In this document: positions 47,222-56,984 of the stretch, piece by piece
Position numbering within the stretch: the stretch's first letter is position 1
Layout of the letters: every line of letters starts with the position of its first letter
Assembly: GCA_963785125.1 (NCBI GenBank)
Contig: CAWATU010000007.1
Coordinates: 1,798,001-1,862,000 of the forward strand
Direction: 5' to 3'
Length of the DNA: 64,000 bases
Origin: QHXN01 sp963785125
GTDB lineage: Bacteria > Acidobacteriota > Blastocatellia > Pyrinomonadales > Pyrinomonadaceae
Notes under the pieces: generated by a model
Databases searched by the model: none
The model's input: only the letters and a program-made list of their open reading frames with translations
Told to the model about the DNA's origin: nothing
Position numbers and translations under genes: made by a program

Positions 47222-48187
47222 TCACATCCCGCCCTTCGCAGCGTAGGTGCCATGATGGAAGGCGGCCTTCCACTGGCCGCCGCGGTTGGTCCAGATCGTG
47301 CTGTGATACGCCTCGACTATCTTGCCTGTACCGTCCGGGCCCTTACCCTTGTAGGTAAGGAGCGTGGCATCGGCGTCGAGCTTAGTTTCCTTGAAGTCCG
47401 AGAGCGTCCACTTCGAGGCGGCGGAGGCTGCGTCGGATGCTGTCATCATCTTGACCGCGGTGGCCTTGTCCATGACGCCCTCCGGCTCGACTTCGAGCGC
47501 GTCGGGCAGCAGGAAGTTTGCGAAGGCGTCGGCGTTCTTCGCCTTGAGGGCCTCCCAGACGGCCTTCTCCGCGTCGGTGGCGGAGGCGATGGCGGCCGGG
47601 CTCGCTGCGGGCGACGCAGCCGTCGCGGGCGAGGCCGCCGGGCTCGCTGCGGTCGCAGGCGTCGGCGAGGCCGCCGGCATCTCTATCACATCCGACTCCT
47701 GATGGTAGGCGTTCAACCACTTGCCGCCGCGGCTCACCCATGCAGACGAAGCGCGGTACGGCTTGGGCGGGACAGGCTTGCCGTCGTAGCTGCTCTTCTC
47801 GTTCATGGTGTAAGTGATGACGGCAAGCTCGGCGTTCACTTTGACGAGGCGCACGTCCGAGAGGGTGTACTCCGTCAGGTCGTACTTCTTGATGGTTTCG
47901 AGCGTCTGCGCCTTGTTATGTACGCCCTCCGAAACGACGAGCGAGAAGTCGTCGGACAGCAAGCCCGCGAACGCGTCCCAATTCTTCGCCTTGATGGCGT
48001 CGTAAACCTGCCGCTCTTTGGCTTCGAGGTCGGCCTGCGTCGGGCCGGCCGCGGGGGTCGGGCTGGCGGCGGCCGTGTTGGCGTTCGCATTGGCGTTGAT
48101 GTTCCCCGCCCCCGTGTTCGTGTTTGTGGTTGTAGTGCAGGCCGACGCCGCAAGGAGCAGCGCGGACAGCGCGAGCAATCTCTTCAT
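47222..48187 (-). CDS. lipoprotein with two DUF4440/SnoaL-like domains
   Basis: 321 residues. Lipobox ALLLAASAC, then a Thr/Asn/Ala-rich linker (TTTTNTNTGAGNINANANANT). Two homologous domains follow: about 55-165 (KERQVYDAIKAKNWDAFAGLLSDDFSLVVSEGV) and 210-320 (AEKAVWEALKAKNADAFANFLLPDALEVEPEGV), each an NTF2-like cone ending in W..RGG.W. They are joined by an ASPAASPATAASPAASP repeat linker. It is anchored to the membrane. Function is unknown; the two domains look like an internal duplication. Confidence 0.83.
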   Translation of the reverse strand: MKRLLALSALLLAASACTTTTNTNTGAGNINANANANTAAASPTPAAGPTQADLEAKERQVYDAIKAKNWDAFAGLLSDDFSLVVSEGVHNKAQTLETIKKYDLTEYTLSDVRLVKVNAELAVITYTMNEKSSYDGKPVPPKPYRASSAWVSRGGKWLNAYHQESDVIEMPAASPTPATAASPAASPATAASPAASPAAIASATDAEKAVWEALKAKNADAFANFLLPDALEVEPEGVMDKATAVKMMTASDAASAASKWTLSDFKETKLDADATLLTYKGKGPDGTGKIVEAYHSTIWTNRGGQWKAAFHHGTYAAKGGM

Positions 48188-48264
48188 GGCAGGAACTCCG
48201 CCGAAAGGGTGTTAGAACGTCAGGCTTCTACGCTAAACGCGGAGGAGAGTCAAGGGAGAAGTTA

Positions 48265-48370
48265 GATTGATTCATTTGTCCACCGGCTCATTTAAGAATG
48301 AACCGATGACTCACTGAACCAATGAATCAATCCCCTTGTCCTTCATCCTTCTGCCTTCGCCCTTCCTCCC
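48265..48370. repeat. inverted repeat element 12 (GATTCAT) plus adjoining TCCTTCT heptamers
   Basis: GATTGATTCATT (48265-48276) pairs with AATGAATCAATC (48321-48332). Directly after come five heptamers TTGTCCT, TCATCCT, TCTGCCT, TCGCCCT, TCCTCCC (48336-48370). These lie inside the 3' coding end of the glycosyltransferase gene. Confidence 0.85.
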
Positions 48371-49069
48371 GAGTCGCAGGCGCCAGGGCATGAGGATGGA
48401 TTCAAGGATGACTTTGCGCGACATCTTCGACTGGCCCTCGCGGCGGTCGGTGAAGATGATGGGCACCTCACTGATGCGCAGGCCGGCGCGCCGCGCGCGA
48501 TAGGTGGCCTCGACGAGGAAGGCGTAGCCCTCGCCTGCGATGCGACCGTCGAGCAGCGAGCGCAGCGCCCGGCGCGTGTAGCAGCGAAAGCCGCTCGTCG
48601 TGTCGCGCACGCGCAGGCCCGTGATGCGTGCCACATAGGCGTTGGCGAAGCGGCTCAAGAGCCGCCGGCGCAGCGGCCAGTTCTCGACGCCGCCGCCCTC
48701 GCAGTAGCGCGAGCCGATGACGACATCCGCACGACCGGAAGCCTCGACGAGCGCGGGGATGCGGCGCGGGTCGTGCGAGAAGTCCGCGTCGAGCTGTACG
48801 AGCCGCGCGTAGCCTCCGTCGAGCGCCCTGCGGTAGCCGTCCACGAGGCTACGCCCGTAGCCGCGCGCGCCCGTACGCCGCAGAACGGAGAAGCGCGGGT
48901 CCGAGCCGTACAACTCTTCGGCGCACTCGGCCGTCCCGTCGGGCGACGCGTCGTCGAGCAGACACACGTCCGCATCAGGCGCGACCGCCAACAGCTCTCC
49001 GATGAGCCGCGCGACGTTCTCGCGCTCGTTGTAGGTCGGGACGACGATGAGCGTGCGTTCGTCGTTCAT
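48311..49069 (-). CDS. polyprenol-phosphate mannosyl/glucosyltransferase (GT2, DPM1-like)
   Basis: 252 residues from ATG 49069; a GTG at 49096 overlapping the upstream stop is the alternative. GT2 motifs: TLIVVPTYNERENV, LLDDASPDGT, QLDADFSHDP (metal/nucleotide site) and IGSRYCEGGGVENWPLRRRLLSRFANAY, plus TSGFRCYTRRALRSL as in dolichol/polyprenol-phosphate mannose synthases. It makes a lipid-linked sugar donor in the cytoplasmic face of the membrane, which the adjacent GT39 enzyme could use. The C-terminal tail is encoded by repeat heptamers. Confidence 0.88.
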   Translation of the reverse strand: MNDERTLIVVPTYNERENVARLIGELLAVAPDADVCLLDDASPDGTAECAEELYGSDPRFSVLRRTGARGYGRSLVDGYRRALDGGYARLVQLDADFSHDPRRIPALVEASGRADVVIGSRYCEGGGVENWPLRRRLLSRFANAYVARITGLRVRDTTSGFRCYTRRALRSLLDGRIAGEGYAFLVEATYRARRAGLRISEVPIIFTDRREGQSKMSRKVILESILMPWRLRLGRKGEGRRMKDKGIDSLVQ

Positions 49070-49092
49070 CTCCCTCGCTCCGACGGCGGCCT

Positions 49093-50895
49093 TCACTCCC
49101 TCACCCTGTACAGATAGATCGACCCGCCGAAGATTTTCTCGGGCGTGCGGCGGCGGTAGTCGTCGAAGTAGTTGACGCGCTCATACTCGTTCAGTTCCCA
49201 ACCCTCCTCGAACTCCCCGGGCACGGTCGAGCCGTTCAGCAGGCTCGCGCCGATGGCGACGTAGCGCGTCTCCTCCACGGGCTCCCCCGGCGGCACGAAG
49301 ATGGCCGTCTGCTCGATGCCGTAGAGTTCCAACAACTGCCAGCCCAGGAGCGCCCCGCCGACGCGCGTCTCGCCGCGGCCGCGCAAGTATAGCGCGAGGT
49401 CGCGCATGTCGTCGCCCCACTCGACGTTCGAGTCGGAGAGATACCACCAGCGCGGCGCCCCCGACGCGAGCTGGTTCATGTAAGACATGTGGTCGGGGTA
49501 GGCGCGCGCGACCTCGACGCCGGCCCAGGCCAGAGAGACGACGGCGAGCGCCGCGGCGAGCATACGACTCCGCACGGAACTGCTTCGCAGCAGGTCGTCC
49601 AGCATCGCGCCCGCGAGGATGAAGAAGAAGGGATAGGCCGGCAGGTAGTAGCGCACGCCGATGTTGATGGTCGAGAGCGTCAGCAGCAGCGTGAAGAGCG
49701 CGGCCGGGACGAGCAGCACGAGCACGCGCCCCTCGCGCGCGCGCCTGAGCCTCGCCAGCCCCCACGCCAGCCCCGCGAGCGTGAGCAGCAGGATGGGCAG
49801 CGGCGTCTTCAGTGCAAAGGCTACGGGGAAGTAGTACCACCAGCCATGCCGGCTGTAGTCGCCCAGAAGCCCCGCCTCGTGCCCCAACCTCGCGTGGCCG
49901 AGCTGCCACCCCACGCCCGAGATGAAGTCCGCCGGGAAGACCATCTGAAGGAGTTGATAGCCCGCCCCGAGCGCGGAGCGCAGCACCCCTCGTCCCACGT
50001 CGATTGTTAACACGGAGCGCGCGAGCGCGTCCTCGAACGGCTCGGGCGGCGCGTGTCGGAAGAAGTAGCCGGCGTTGACGGCCAGCACCGCCGCGAGGAC
50101 GGCCGCGGCCGCCTGCCCCGCGACGCGCGCACGCCTCACTCCGCGCCGCGGCGCGAATACGAACAGTGCCGCGAACGTCAGGCAGAGCACCGGCCCGAGC
50201 GCGACCATCGAGAACTTCGTCACCGCCGCGAAGCCCGCCGCGGCGCCGACGCACGACGCACGCACGCCGCTCGGAACCTTCAGATACGCTTGGAGCGCGA
50301 ACGCGAAGAGGAGGAGCGCGAGCGCCGACGGCACGTCCGTCTGCACGACGCGGCCGTGCGCGAGCACGGTCGGCTCTAACGCGTAGAGCGCGACGGCGAA
50401 GAGTGCCGCGCGCGCCCCCCATTGGCGACGAGCGAAGATGAAGACGAGCGCGCCCAACACGAGCGTCAGCGCGACCGCAGGCACGCGCGCCCAGAAGCAG
50501 AGGTAGTCCAAACGCCCCGCGTTCATCCGCCAGAACTCCTCGAACTTGCCGAGGAAGTATCCGTAGTCGTGCGCCCCCGCTTCGATTGCCGGCGCCTCCG
50601 CGCCCAGCGCGACGAGCGGAGCGGCCCCCAGAATTTTCGCGACCGGCGGGTGCTCGTGGACGGGGCGGAAGTCGCCTTCGGTCAGGTGGTAGAAGCCCGC
50701 GGGTATCAAGACCCACTCGTCCACCGTGATGCTCTTCTGCCGTATGACCGAAAGCATCTGCGCCCCCATCAGCGCGAGCAGCGCGACGCACAGAACCCCC
50801 GCGCGCCAGTTCAAAAGAAGGCGGAAGGACGATGGATGAAGGAGCCGCTGTCCGGCCGTCCCTTCGTCTCTCGTCCTTCCGCCTTCAGAGTTCAT
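49093..50895 (-). CDS. GT39-family membrane glycosyltransferase (PMT/ArnT-like)
   Basis: 600 residues with about eleven membrane spans. The first loop carries the acidic pair region ITVDEWVLIPAGFYHLTEGDFRPVHEHPPVAKIL, diagnostic of lipid-phosphate-sugar-dependent GT-C transferases. The C-terminal part is a soluble periplasmic domain (WYLSDSNVEWGDDMRDLALYLRGRGE). It would transfer a sugar from a polyprenyl phosphate donor to a protein or lipid. Residues about 3-28 are encoded by a heptad inverted repeat. It overlaps or abuts the GT2 gene, its probable donor supplier, and lies 17 nt from the ferredoxin gene. Confidence 0.87.
   Translation of the reverse strand: MNSEGGRTRDEGTAGQRLLHPSSFRLLLNWRAGVLCVALLALMGAQMLSVIRQKSITVDEWVLIPAGFYHLTEGDFRPVHEHPPVAKILGAAPLVALGAEAPAIEAGAHDYGYFLGKFEEFWRMNAGRLDYLCFWARVPAVALTLVLGALVFIFARRQWGARAALFAVALYALEPTVLAHGRVVQTDVPSALALLLFAFALQAYLKVPSGVRASCVGAAAGFAAVTKFSMVALGPVLCLTFAALFVFAPRRGVRRARVAGQAAAAVLAAVLAVNAGYFFRHAPPEPFEDALARSVLTIDVGRGVLRSALGAGYQLLQMVFPADFISGVGWQLGHARLGHEAGLLGDYSRHGWWYYFPVAFALKTPLPILLLTLAGLAWGLARLRRAREGRVLVLLVPAALFTLLLTLSTINIGVRYYLPAYPFFFILAGAMLDDLLRSSSVRSRMLAAALAVVSLAWAGVEVARAYPDHMSYMNQLASGAPRWWYLSDSNVEWGDDMRDLALYLRGRGETRVGGALLGWQLLELYGIEQTAIFVPPGEPVEETRYVAIGASLLNGSTVPGEFEEGWELNEYERVNYFDDYRRRTPEKIFGGSIYLYRVRE
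50819..50887. repeat. heptad inverted repeat element 13 inside the GT39 coding region
   Basis: AGGCGGAAGGACGA (50819-50832) pairs perfectly with TCGTCCTTCCGCCT (50871-50884). The units TGGATGA, AGGAGCC and CCCTTCG, TCTCTCG, TCCTTCC, GCCTTCA keep the 7-nt step. It is translated as the first 26 or so residues of the glycosyltransferase. Confidence 0.85.
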
Positions 50896-50912
50896 TCTTT
50901 TAGCTTACGGCC

Positions 50913-51248
50913 CTAATCTTCCGTGGGGCGCGGGCCGGGGTCGAGGCCGCGCACGCTCGCCTGGTTGAGGACGCGGACGTTCAGGTCGCCCTGCACGTGC
51001 ACCTGGCACGAGAGGCGTACGTTCTCGGCCAGCCCCGTCTCGGCCGCGAGGCGGTTGCGCTCGGCCTCCTGCATCTCGCCGGGGTCGCCCTCCGACACCT
51101 CGACGCGGCAGGTCGTACACTTCGCCTTCCCGCCGCAGCGGTGCAGAATGTCTATGCCGCTGTCCTCAAGCACGAGCACGAGCTTGCGGCCCGCCTCCGC
51201 CTCGATCTCCCGCGTCCCCTCCGCGGTCTCCGCCGTTACCTTGGGCAT
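50913..51248 (-). CDS. 2Fe-2S ferredoxin
   Basis: 111 residues. The cluster ligands are RCGGKAKCTTCRVEV (CxxxxCxxC pattern) and the distant Cys in RLSCQVHV. This matches adrenodoxin/plant-type 2Fe-2S ferredoxins with a slightly long tail. It is a soluble electron carrier, encoded downstream of the ErpA-like gene in a group of Fe-S genes. It may also feed the GT operon transcriptionally. Confidence 0.93.
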   Translation of the reverse strand: MPKVTAETAEGTREIEAEAGRKLVLVLEDSGIDILHRCGGKAKCTTCRVEVSEGDPGEMQEAERNRLAAETGLAENVRLSCQVHVQGDLNVRVLNQASVRGLDPGPRPTED

Positions 51249-51285
51249 ATCCTTGTGGCTCCTGTGGTGTGAGTCGTAAAAAGTG

Positions 51286-51371
51286 ACGGCGCGGCCCGCG
51301 CGGGCCGGAAGGCGTGCCGGGTTGTCCTTCGGAAAAGACTCGACAAGCCACCGGCCCGCGGGCCGCGCCGT
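51286..51371. repeat. GC-rich inverted repeat between ErpA-like and ferredoxin genes
   Basis: The arm 51286-51308 (ACGGCGCGGCCCGC...) is complemented at 51351-51371 except for a 2-nt CG indel. The loop is 42 nt and there is no heptad. It may be a processing or termination structure inside the Fe-S cluster. Confidence 0.7.
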
Positions 51372-51392
51372 ATGTGTTGTCAGAAAATCTGA

Positions 51393-51755
51393 CTAGGCCG
51401 TAAACGACGAGCCGCAGCCGCAGCCGCCCGTCGCGTTCGGGTTGTTGAAGGTGAAGCCCGAGCCCATCACGTTCGTCACGTAGTCGATCTGGACGCCGTT
51501 CAGGTACTGCGCGCTGAACATATCAACGAACATGCGGACGCCGTTCGACTCGATGATGTGGTCGTTGGCCTTCGACTCCTCCTCGATGTTGAGGCTGTAC
51601 GAGAAGCCCGAGCAGCCGCCCGGCACCACGCGCACGCGGAGTCCCGCCGTCTCGGGCAGGCCCTCTTCGCTCGCCAGGAACTTCCTGATCTCCGCGGCAG
51701 CCGGCTCCGTAACGCCAAGCGTCATCGTCGGAATCTGTGTCTCTGTTGCTGACAT
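51393..51755 (-). CDS. A-type iron-sulfur carrier protein (ErpA/IscA-like)
   Basis: 120 residues. The three cluster cysteines are present: VVPGGCSGFSYSL and the C-terminal GGCGCGSSF pair. The family core is LGVTEPAAAEIRKFLASEEG...LRVRVVPGG. It carries and hands over Fe-S clusters to apo-proteins. It lies between the Mrp/ApbC gene and the ferredoxin, downstream of a SufR-like regulator. Confidence 0.94.
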   Translation of the reverse strand: MSATETQIPTMTLGVTEPAAAEIRKFLASEEGLPETAGLRVRVVPGGCSGFSYSLNIEEESKANDHIIESNGVRMFVDMFSAQYLNGVQIDYVTNVMGSGFTFNNPNATGGCGCGSSFTA

Positions 51756-51798
51756 TGTCTATCTCCTTAATTATTACTTCTGAGTTGTGATTCTGAGC

Positions 51799-51875
51799 GG
51801 TTAGCTTTTGGCTATTAGCTCTTAGCCTTCGGCGTTCGACGAAGCCGCTGACAGCTAAAAGCCAAACGCTAACTG
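51799..51875. repeat. heptad inverted repeat element 14 (TTAGC family)
   Basis: Eleven consecutive 7-nt units can be read: GGTTAGC, TTTTGGC, TATTAGC, TCTTAGC, CTTCGGC, GTTCGAC, GAAGCCG, CTGACAG, CTAAAAG, CCAAACG, CTAACTG. The second half is the imperfect complement of the first. It is between the Mrp stop and the ErpA start. Confidence 0.88.
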
Positions 51876-51879
51876 CCTC

Positions 51880-52962
<1,083 letters not shown>

Positions 52963-52970
52963 AAGTTGTT

Positions 52971-53038
52971 AATGGTAAATAGTAAATGGTGAATGGAAGC
53001 TGCCTTTATCTATTCACCATATACCATTCACTATTTAC
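52971..53038. repeat. heptad inverted repeat element 15 (AATGGTA family)
   Basis: Left AATGGTA, AATAGTA, AATGGTG, AATGGAA (52971-52998). Right TATTCAC, CATATAC, CATTCAC, TATTTAC (53011-53038). The right arm contains the stop codon (53031-53033) of the regulator gene. It is AT-rich, unlike its surroundings. Confidence 0.92.
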
Positions 53039-53687
53039 CCTCTGCTTTCTTCGGTCTCATAACCCTGTATGCGCAGCGCGAGGCGCCACCGGCGATGCGC
53101 GACTCGCGGAAGACTTCCGTCCCCAGCAGCTCGCGGTAGACGACCAGCTCCTGGTCGCAGAGCTGCCGGTACTCGCGCGCCAGCTCGGCTTGCGGGCAGT
53201 TCCACTCGGTCAGGAGGTACGAGCCGTCGTTCAGGCGCTCGACCTCGGCCTCGTACCCTGTCTCGCGCAAAAGCTCTGTCAGACGCCTCATGCGCGCGTC
53301 AAAATTCAACCCTTCGAGCTGTGGCTTCAAGCCCGCCACCATCTCCGTCGCGCAGCCGCAGAAGACTGTGTTCAAGCCCCGCTCGCCCCAGACCTCGCCG
53401 ATCTGCCTGAGCACGGACTTTGCGAAGAGGTCGTAGCGCTTCGGGAACAACTCCTCGGCCTTCGGCGTCAGGCGGAAGACGTGCGCGGGTCGCCCGCGGT
53501 CGCCGCGCGCCGTAGCGTGCTCGACGTAGCCCTCGCGCTCCAGCACGTCGAGGTGCTTGCGCACGCACTGCTTCGTCACGCCGAGCGCCTCGGCCAGCTC
53601 GTCGGCGCTGCCGCCGCCGCGCGCGCGCAACTGCTGCACGATCTCCTCGCGCGACGCCCCGAGCCCGATTTTAAGGGTGGCTACCAC
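53031..53687 (-). CDS. SufR-like Fe-S-sensing transcriptional regulator
   Basis: 218 residues. The N-terminal winged helix is SADELAEALGVTKQCVRKHLDVLEREGYVEH...GRPAHVFRLTPKAEELFP. The C-terminal domain carries cysteines in the SufR pattern (EWNCPQAELAREYRQLCDQEL ... CAYRV). SufR-type proteins bind a 4Fe-4S cluster and repress Fe-S assembly genes when clusters are plentiful. The position upstream of Mrp, ErpA-like and ferredoxin genes on the same strand supports this. It is divergent from a methyltransferase gene 91 nt away. Confidence 0.87.
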   Translation of the reverse strand: MVATLKIGLGASREEIVQQLRARGGGSADELAEALGVTKQCVRKHLDVLEREGYVEHATARGDRGRPAHVFRLTPKAEELFPKRYDLFAKSVLRQIGEVWGERGLNTVFCGCATEMVAGLKPQLEGLNFDARMRRLTELLRETGYEAEVERLNDGSYLLTEWNCPQAELAREYRQLCDQELVVYRELLGTEVFRESRIAGGASRCAYRVMRPKKAEGK

Positions 53688-53778
53688 AAGACTTTCATGC
53701 TACTTTTGGGGCGCTCCTTTTGTCAACCGTGCGGTTGCTAAATATGAGAAACCCCTTGTTTTAAGTGAGACTTTCCTG

Positions 53779-54540
53779 ATGACGAATGACCCTACCGGCC
53801 GCTTCTCGACTCGCGTCGCAGACTACATCCGTTACCGGCCCGGCTACCCGCCGGCCGTCCTGCGCCTGCTCGAAGAGGAGTGCGGGCTCGACTCGACCTC
53901 GGTCGTGGCCGACGTAGGCTCGGGGACGGGGATTCTGTCTGAGCTGCTCCTGAAGAACGGGAACCGCGTCTACGGCGTCGAGCCGAACCGCGAGATGCGC
54001 GAAGCGGGAGAGAGCCTGTTGGCCTCTTATCCTAACTTCGTCAGCGTGGACGGCCGCGCAGAGGAGACGACGCTCGACGACAAGAGCGTTGACTTCATCA
54101 CCGCCGGCCAGGCGTTCCACTGGTTCGACCCGCCCGTTACGCGCCGCGAGTTCATGCGCATCCTCCGGCCCGGCGGCTGGGTCGTCCTCGTCTGGAACGA
54201 CCGGCGCACCGCGGGCACGCCCTTCCTCGAAGAGTACGAGCGCCTGCTCCTCGAATACGGCACAGACTACAAGGAGGTGAGCGTCAAGTACGCCGAGGAG
54301 TCTATGCTCGCCGCGCTCTACGGCCCGAGCGAAATCCGCGCGCAGACCTTCGACAACGAACAGGTCTTCGACTTCGACGGCCTGCGCGGTCGCCTCACCT
54401 CCTCCTCCTACACGCCCCAGCCCGGCCACCCGAACTTCGACCCGTTGATGCGCGAGCTTGAATCCCTCTTTCAACGCCACGAGCGCGACGGCCGCGTCGT
54501 CGTCGCCTACGACACGAAGGTCTTCTACGGAAGGCTTTGA
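53779..54540 (+). CDS. class I SAM-dependent methyltransferase
   Basis: 253 residues from ATG 53779; the frame is open further upstream but no signal supports it. SAM motif I is VVADVGSGTGILSELLLKNG with GVEPNREM (acidic end of strand 2). Later motifs are AGQAFHWFDPPVTRREFMRILRPGGWVVLVWND, typical of the UbiE/Methyltransf_11 group related to trans-aconitate-type enzymes. Substrate unknown. It shares a divergent promoter region with the SufR-like gene. Confidence 0.88.
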   Translation: MTNDPTGRFSTRVADYIRYRPGYPPAVLRLLEEECGLDSTSVVADVGSGTGILSELLLKNGNRVYGVEPNREMREAGESLLASYPNFVSVDGRAEETTLDDKSVDFITAGQAFHWFDPPVTRREFMRILRPGGWVVLVWNDRRTAGTPFLEEYERLLLEYGTDYKEVSVKYAEESMLAALYGPSEIRAQTFDNEQVFDFDGLRGRLTSSSYTPQPGHPNFDPLMRELESLFQRHERDGRVVVAYDTKVFYGRL

Positions 54541-54544
54541 AAAG

Positions 54545-54654
54545 CCGTGAACCGTGATAAGAAGGAAACTGCTTTTCTCTTGTCACGGTTCACGGTTTAC
54601 GCTCTTACTCATGGTTCACGGTTCTCGCTTTACTTTTGCCTTTTGCCTTCTTAG
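54545..54654. repeat. heptad inverted repeat element 16 (CACGGTT and TTTTGCC families)
   Basis: CCGTGAACCGTGA (54545-54557) pairs with TCACGGTTCACGG (54583-54595). The array then runs on in 7-nt steps: CACGGTT, CACGGTT, TACGCTC, later GGTTCAC, GGTTCTC, GCTTTAC, TTTTGCC, TTTTGCC, TTCTTAG, so two heptamer families are joined. Confidence 0.9.
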
Positions 54655-54704
54655 CATAGTCCTGGTCTTCCCCTTGAAACTGTCCTTCGTCTCCGTTGAG
54701 CCCC

Positions 54705-56966
54705 ATGCCGAACACACCCTTTGCCTACGATAAGGCCCCCACGCGTGCGCGGGCCGCTTTGCTTTTACTCTGTGCGCTGCTCGCGTGCGCGACGGCGGCG
54801 CAGGCGCAGAGGGGCAACGCTCGGAAGCCCGCGCCGCAGTCAAAGGCGAAGGAGAAGCCGACTCCCACGAGGAGTCGTGCAAGAGCGCGCGTGCCTCAGG
54901 AGACGCTCCTCCAGATCGTGCAGGCGGAGGACGAGCGCCGCTGGGAGGATTCCGACCTGTCGAAGCTGCTCACGGACGCGAGCCCCGCGGTGCGCGCGCG
55001 CGCGGCGCTCGCGGCCGGGCGCATCGGGGACGAGGGTGCGGTCGGGCCGCTCGGCGCGATGCTCTATGGCGACCGCGACGAGTCGGTGCGCGCGGCCGCG
55101 GCCTTCGCGCTCGGCGAGATCGAGGCCGAGCCCGCGTCGGGCGCGCTCGCGGAGGCGCTGCGAGTCTCCAAATCTCCCGAGGTGCGCGCGCGCGCCGTGG
55201 AGGCGCTCGGCAAGATAGCCGCGGCGCTCCCCGAAGGACGCGCTGATGCGAAGAAGCGAATCGGCGACGCCATCACGACGGCGCTCATCGCCGAGCAGAG
55301 GCTGACCAAGCCAAACCGCGCGCTCGTCCTGCTCGGCCTGACGGCGTTGTTGCGCGCGCGCCCCGAGAATGATGCTCGCACGGTCGCGCTCTTCCTCTCG
55401 GCGTCGGACGCGCGCGCGCGCGCCGACGCCGCCAACGCGCTCGGACGGATGCGCGCGAAGGAGTCGCTCGAACGCCTGCGCGTGATGCTGGCGACGGACG
55501 CGGACGCGGTGGCGCGGGCCAACGCCGCGCGCGCGCTCGGCGCGGCCGAGGACACGGCGTCCTTCGAGGTGCTCGCGCAGCACGCTGCGACGGACACGGA
55601 CGCGCGCGTGCGGGTGAGCGCCGTCCGCTCGCTCGCGCAGATCAAGGAGCCGCGCGCCGCCGACCCGCTCACACGGCGCGGCGGCGAGCTGTTCGCCGCC
55701 TACAAGTCCGCGCGCGTGGGCGGCGCCCCGAACCCGCCCGAAGTCAACGAGCTTTTGGAAGTCGCGACCGCGATGGGACGCGTGCTGGCGAACACGAACG
55801 ACGAGCGTTCGTTGACGCTGCTGCGCGCGGCGCGCGAGGGCGGGGTGGTGGCGCCCGAGATTGAGACGGCGCTGGCGCGCATCGCTCCGACGCAGTACCT
55901 GCGCGAGAAGGGCGTCGCGGACTTCGTGTCGCAGGCTTCGCGGCGCGGCGCGGCGGGCGTGACGTGGCAGAGGGTCTCGGCGCTGGCGCAAGGGCTCGGC
56001 GAGATGGCCGGCGTGACGAGCGCGCAGGTCGGCAACAGCGTCGTCAGTCTTCAGGCCGAGGCACAGATTGCCCTGCGCGCGCTCGTGCAGAGCCCGTCCA
56101 CGCCGCCCTCCTCGCTCCCGGATTTGCTGCGCGCGCTCGCGGCCTTCAAGCCGATTGACCTCGCGGCGGTCGCGCGTGCGGCGCTTAGCAATCAGGATGT
56201 CATCGCGCGCGCCACGGCCGCCGACATCCTCTCGGAGTTGCCGCCCGAGGCCGAGACTGCGCGCTCTCTCGCCGACGCTTTGCCGCGCGCCTTGCAGGAC
56301 GAGACGGACGACGCGGCGCTCTCCATTCTGGGGGCGCTTGCCAGGCAGCAGGGGCCGGAGGTCGAGCCGGCCATCAAGTCTGCGCTTGAGACGACCGACT
56401 ACCTCGTGCGCCGACGCGCGGCCGACATCCTGCGCGAGCGCGCGGGCGGCCCGGCGACCCGGCGCCGCGTCGAGACCGTCAACACGCGCAACCACCGCGA
56501 GGACTACGAGCGTGCGCTGGCCCGCGTCGGCAAGAGCGTGCGCGCCTTGATCGCGACTGACAAGGGCTCGTTTACGATGGAGCTGCTGCCGGAAGAGGCT
56601 CCGCTCACGGTCGATAACTTCGTGGGGCTGGCGCGGAAGAACTACTTCAACAACGTGCTCTTCCACCGCGTCGTCCCCAACTTCGTCGTGCAGGGCGGCG
56701 ACCCGCGCGGCGACGGCAACGGCGGCCCCGGCTACCAGATACGCTGCGAGATCAACGAGGTGCCCTACAACCGCGGCGCGGTCGGCATGGCGCTCTCGGG
56801 CAAGGACACGGGCGGCTCACAGTGGTTCGTCACGCACTCGCCGCAGCCGCACCTCGACGGCGGCTACACGGTCTTCGGCCGCGTCGTCGAAGGGATGGAC
56901 GTGGTGGATCGCATCGTGCGCGGCGACCGCATCCGCTCCGTCACCATCACCGAGCGCGGGCGCTGA
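54705..56966 (+). CDS. HEAT-repeat protein fused to cyclophilin peptidyl-prolyl isomerase
   Basis: 753 residues from ATG 54705. Signal peptide (AALLLLCALLACATAAQAQ), a basic linker, then about 500 residues of HEAT-like helical repeats (LLTDASPAVRARAALAAGRIGDEGAVGPLGAML; VARANAARALGAAEDTASFEVL). The last 150 residues are a cyclophilin (LFHRVVPNFVVQGGDPRGDGNGGPGY, RGAVGMALSGKDTGGSQWFVTHSPQPHLDGGYTVFGRVVEGMDVV) with the catalytic region FHRV intact. It is exported, so probably a periplasmic folding factor using the HEAT array as a substrate cradle. Confidence 0.9.
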   Translation: MPNTPFAYDKAPTRARAALLLLCALLACATAAQAQRGNARKPAPQSKAKEKPTPTRSRARARVPQETLLQIVQAEDERRWEDSDLSKLLTDASPAVRARAALAAGRIGDEGAVGPLGAMLYGDRDESVRAAAAFALGEIEAEPASGALAEALRVSKSPEVRARAVEALGKIAAALPEGRADAKKRIGDAITTALIAEQRLTKPNRALVLLGLTALLRARPENDARTVALFLSASDARARADAANALGRMRAKESLERLRVMLATDADAVARANAARALGAAEDTASFEVLAQHAATDTDARVRVSAVRSLAQIKEPRAADPLTRRGGELFAAYKSARVGGAPNPPEVNELLEVATAMGRVLANTNDERSLTLLRAAREGGVVAPEIETALARIAPTQYLREKGVADFVSQASRRGAAGVTWQRVSALAQGLGEMAGVTSAQVGNSVVSLQAEAQIALRALVQSPSTPPSSLPDLLRALAAFKPIDLAAVARAALSNQDVIARATAADILSELPPEAETARSLADALPRALQDETDDAALSILGALARQQGPEVEPAIKSALETTDYLVRRRAADILRERAGGPATRRRVETVNTRNHREDYERALARVGKSVRALIATDKGSFTMELLPEEAPLTVDNFVGLARKNYFNNVLFHRVVPNFVVQGGDPRGDGNGGPGYQIRCEINEVPYNRGAVGMALSGKDTGGSQWFVTHSPQPHLDGGYTVFGRVVEGMDVVDRIVRGDRIRSVTITERGR

Positions 56967-56984
56967 AAGGCTCTGAGGTTTTAG

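Noticed and set aside
54840..56666. 608-codon minus-strand frame opposite the HEAT-cyclophilin gene
   Set aside because: Arg-rich antisense translation with no domain; the sense protein has a clear cyclophilin.
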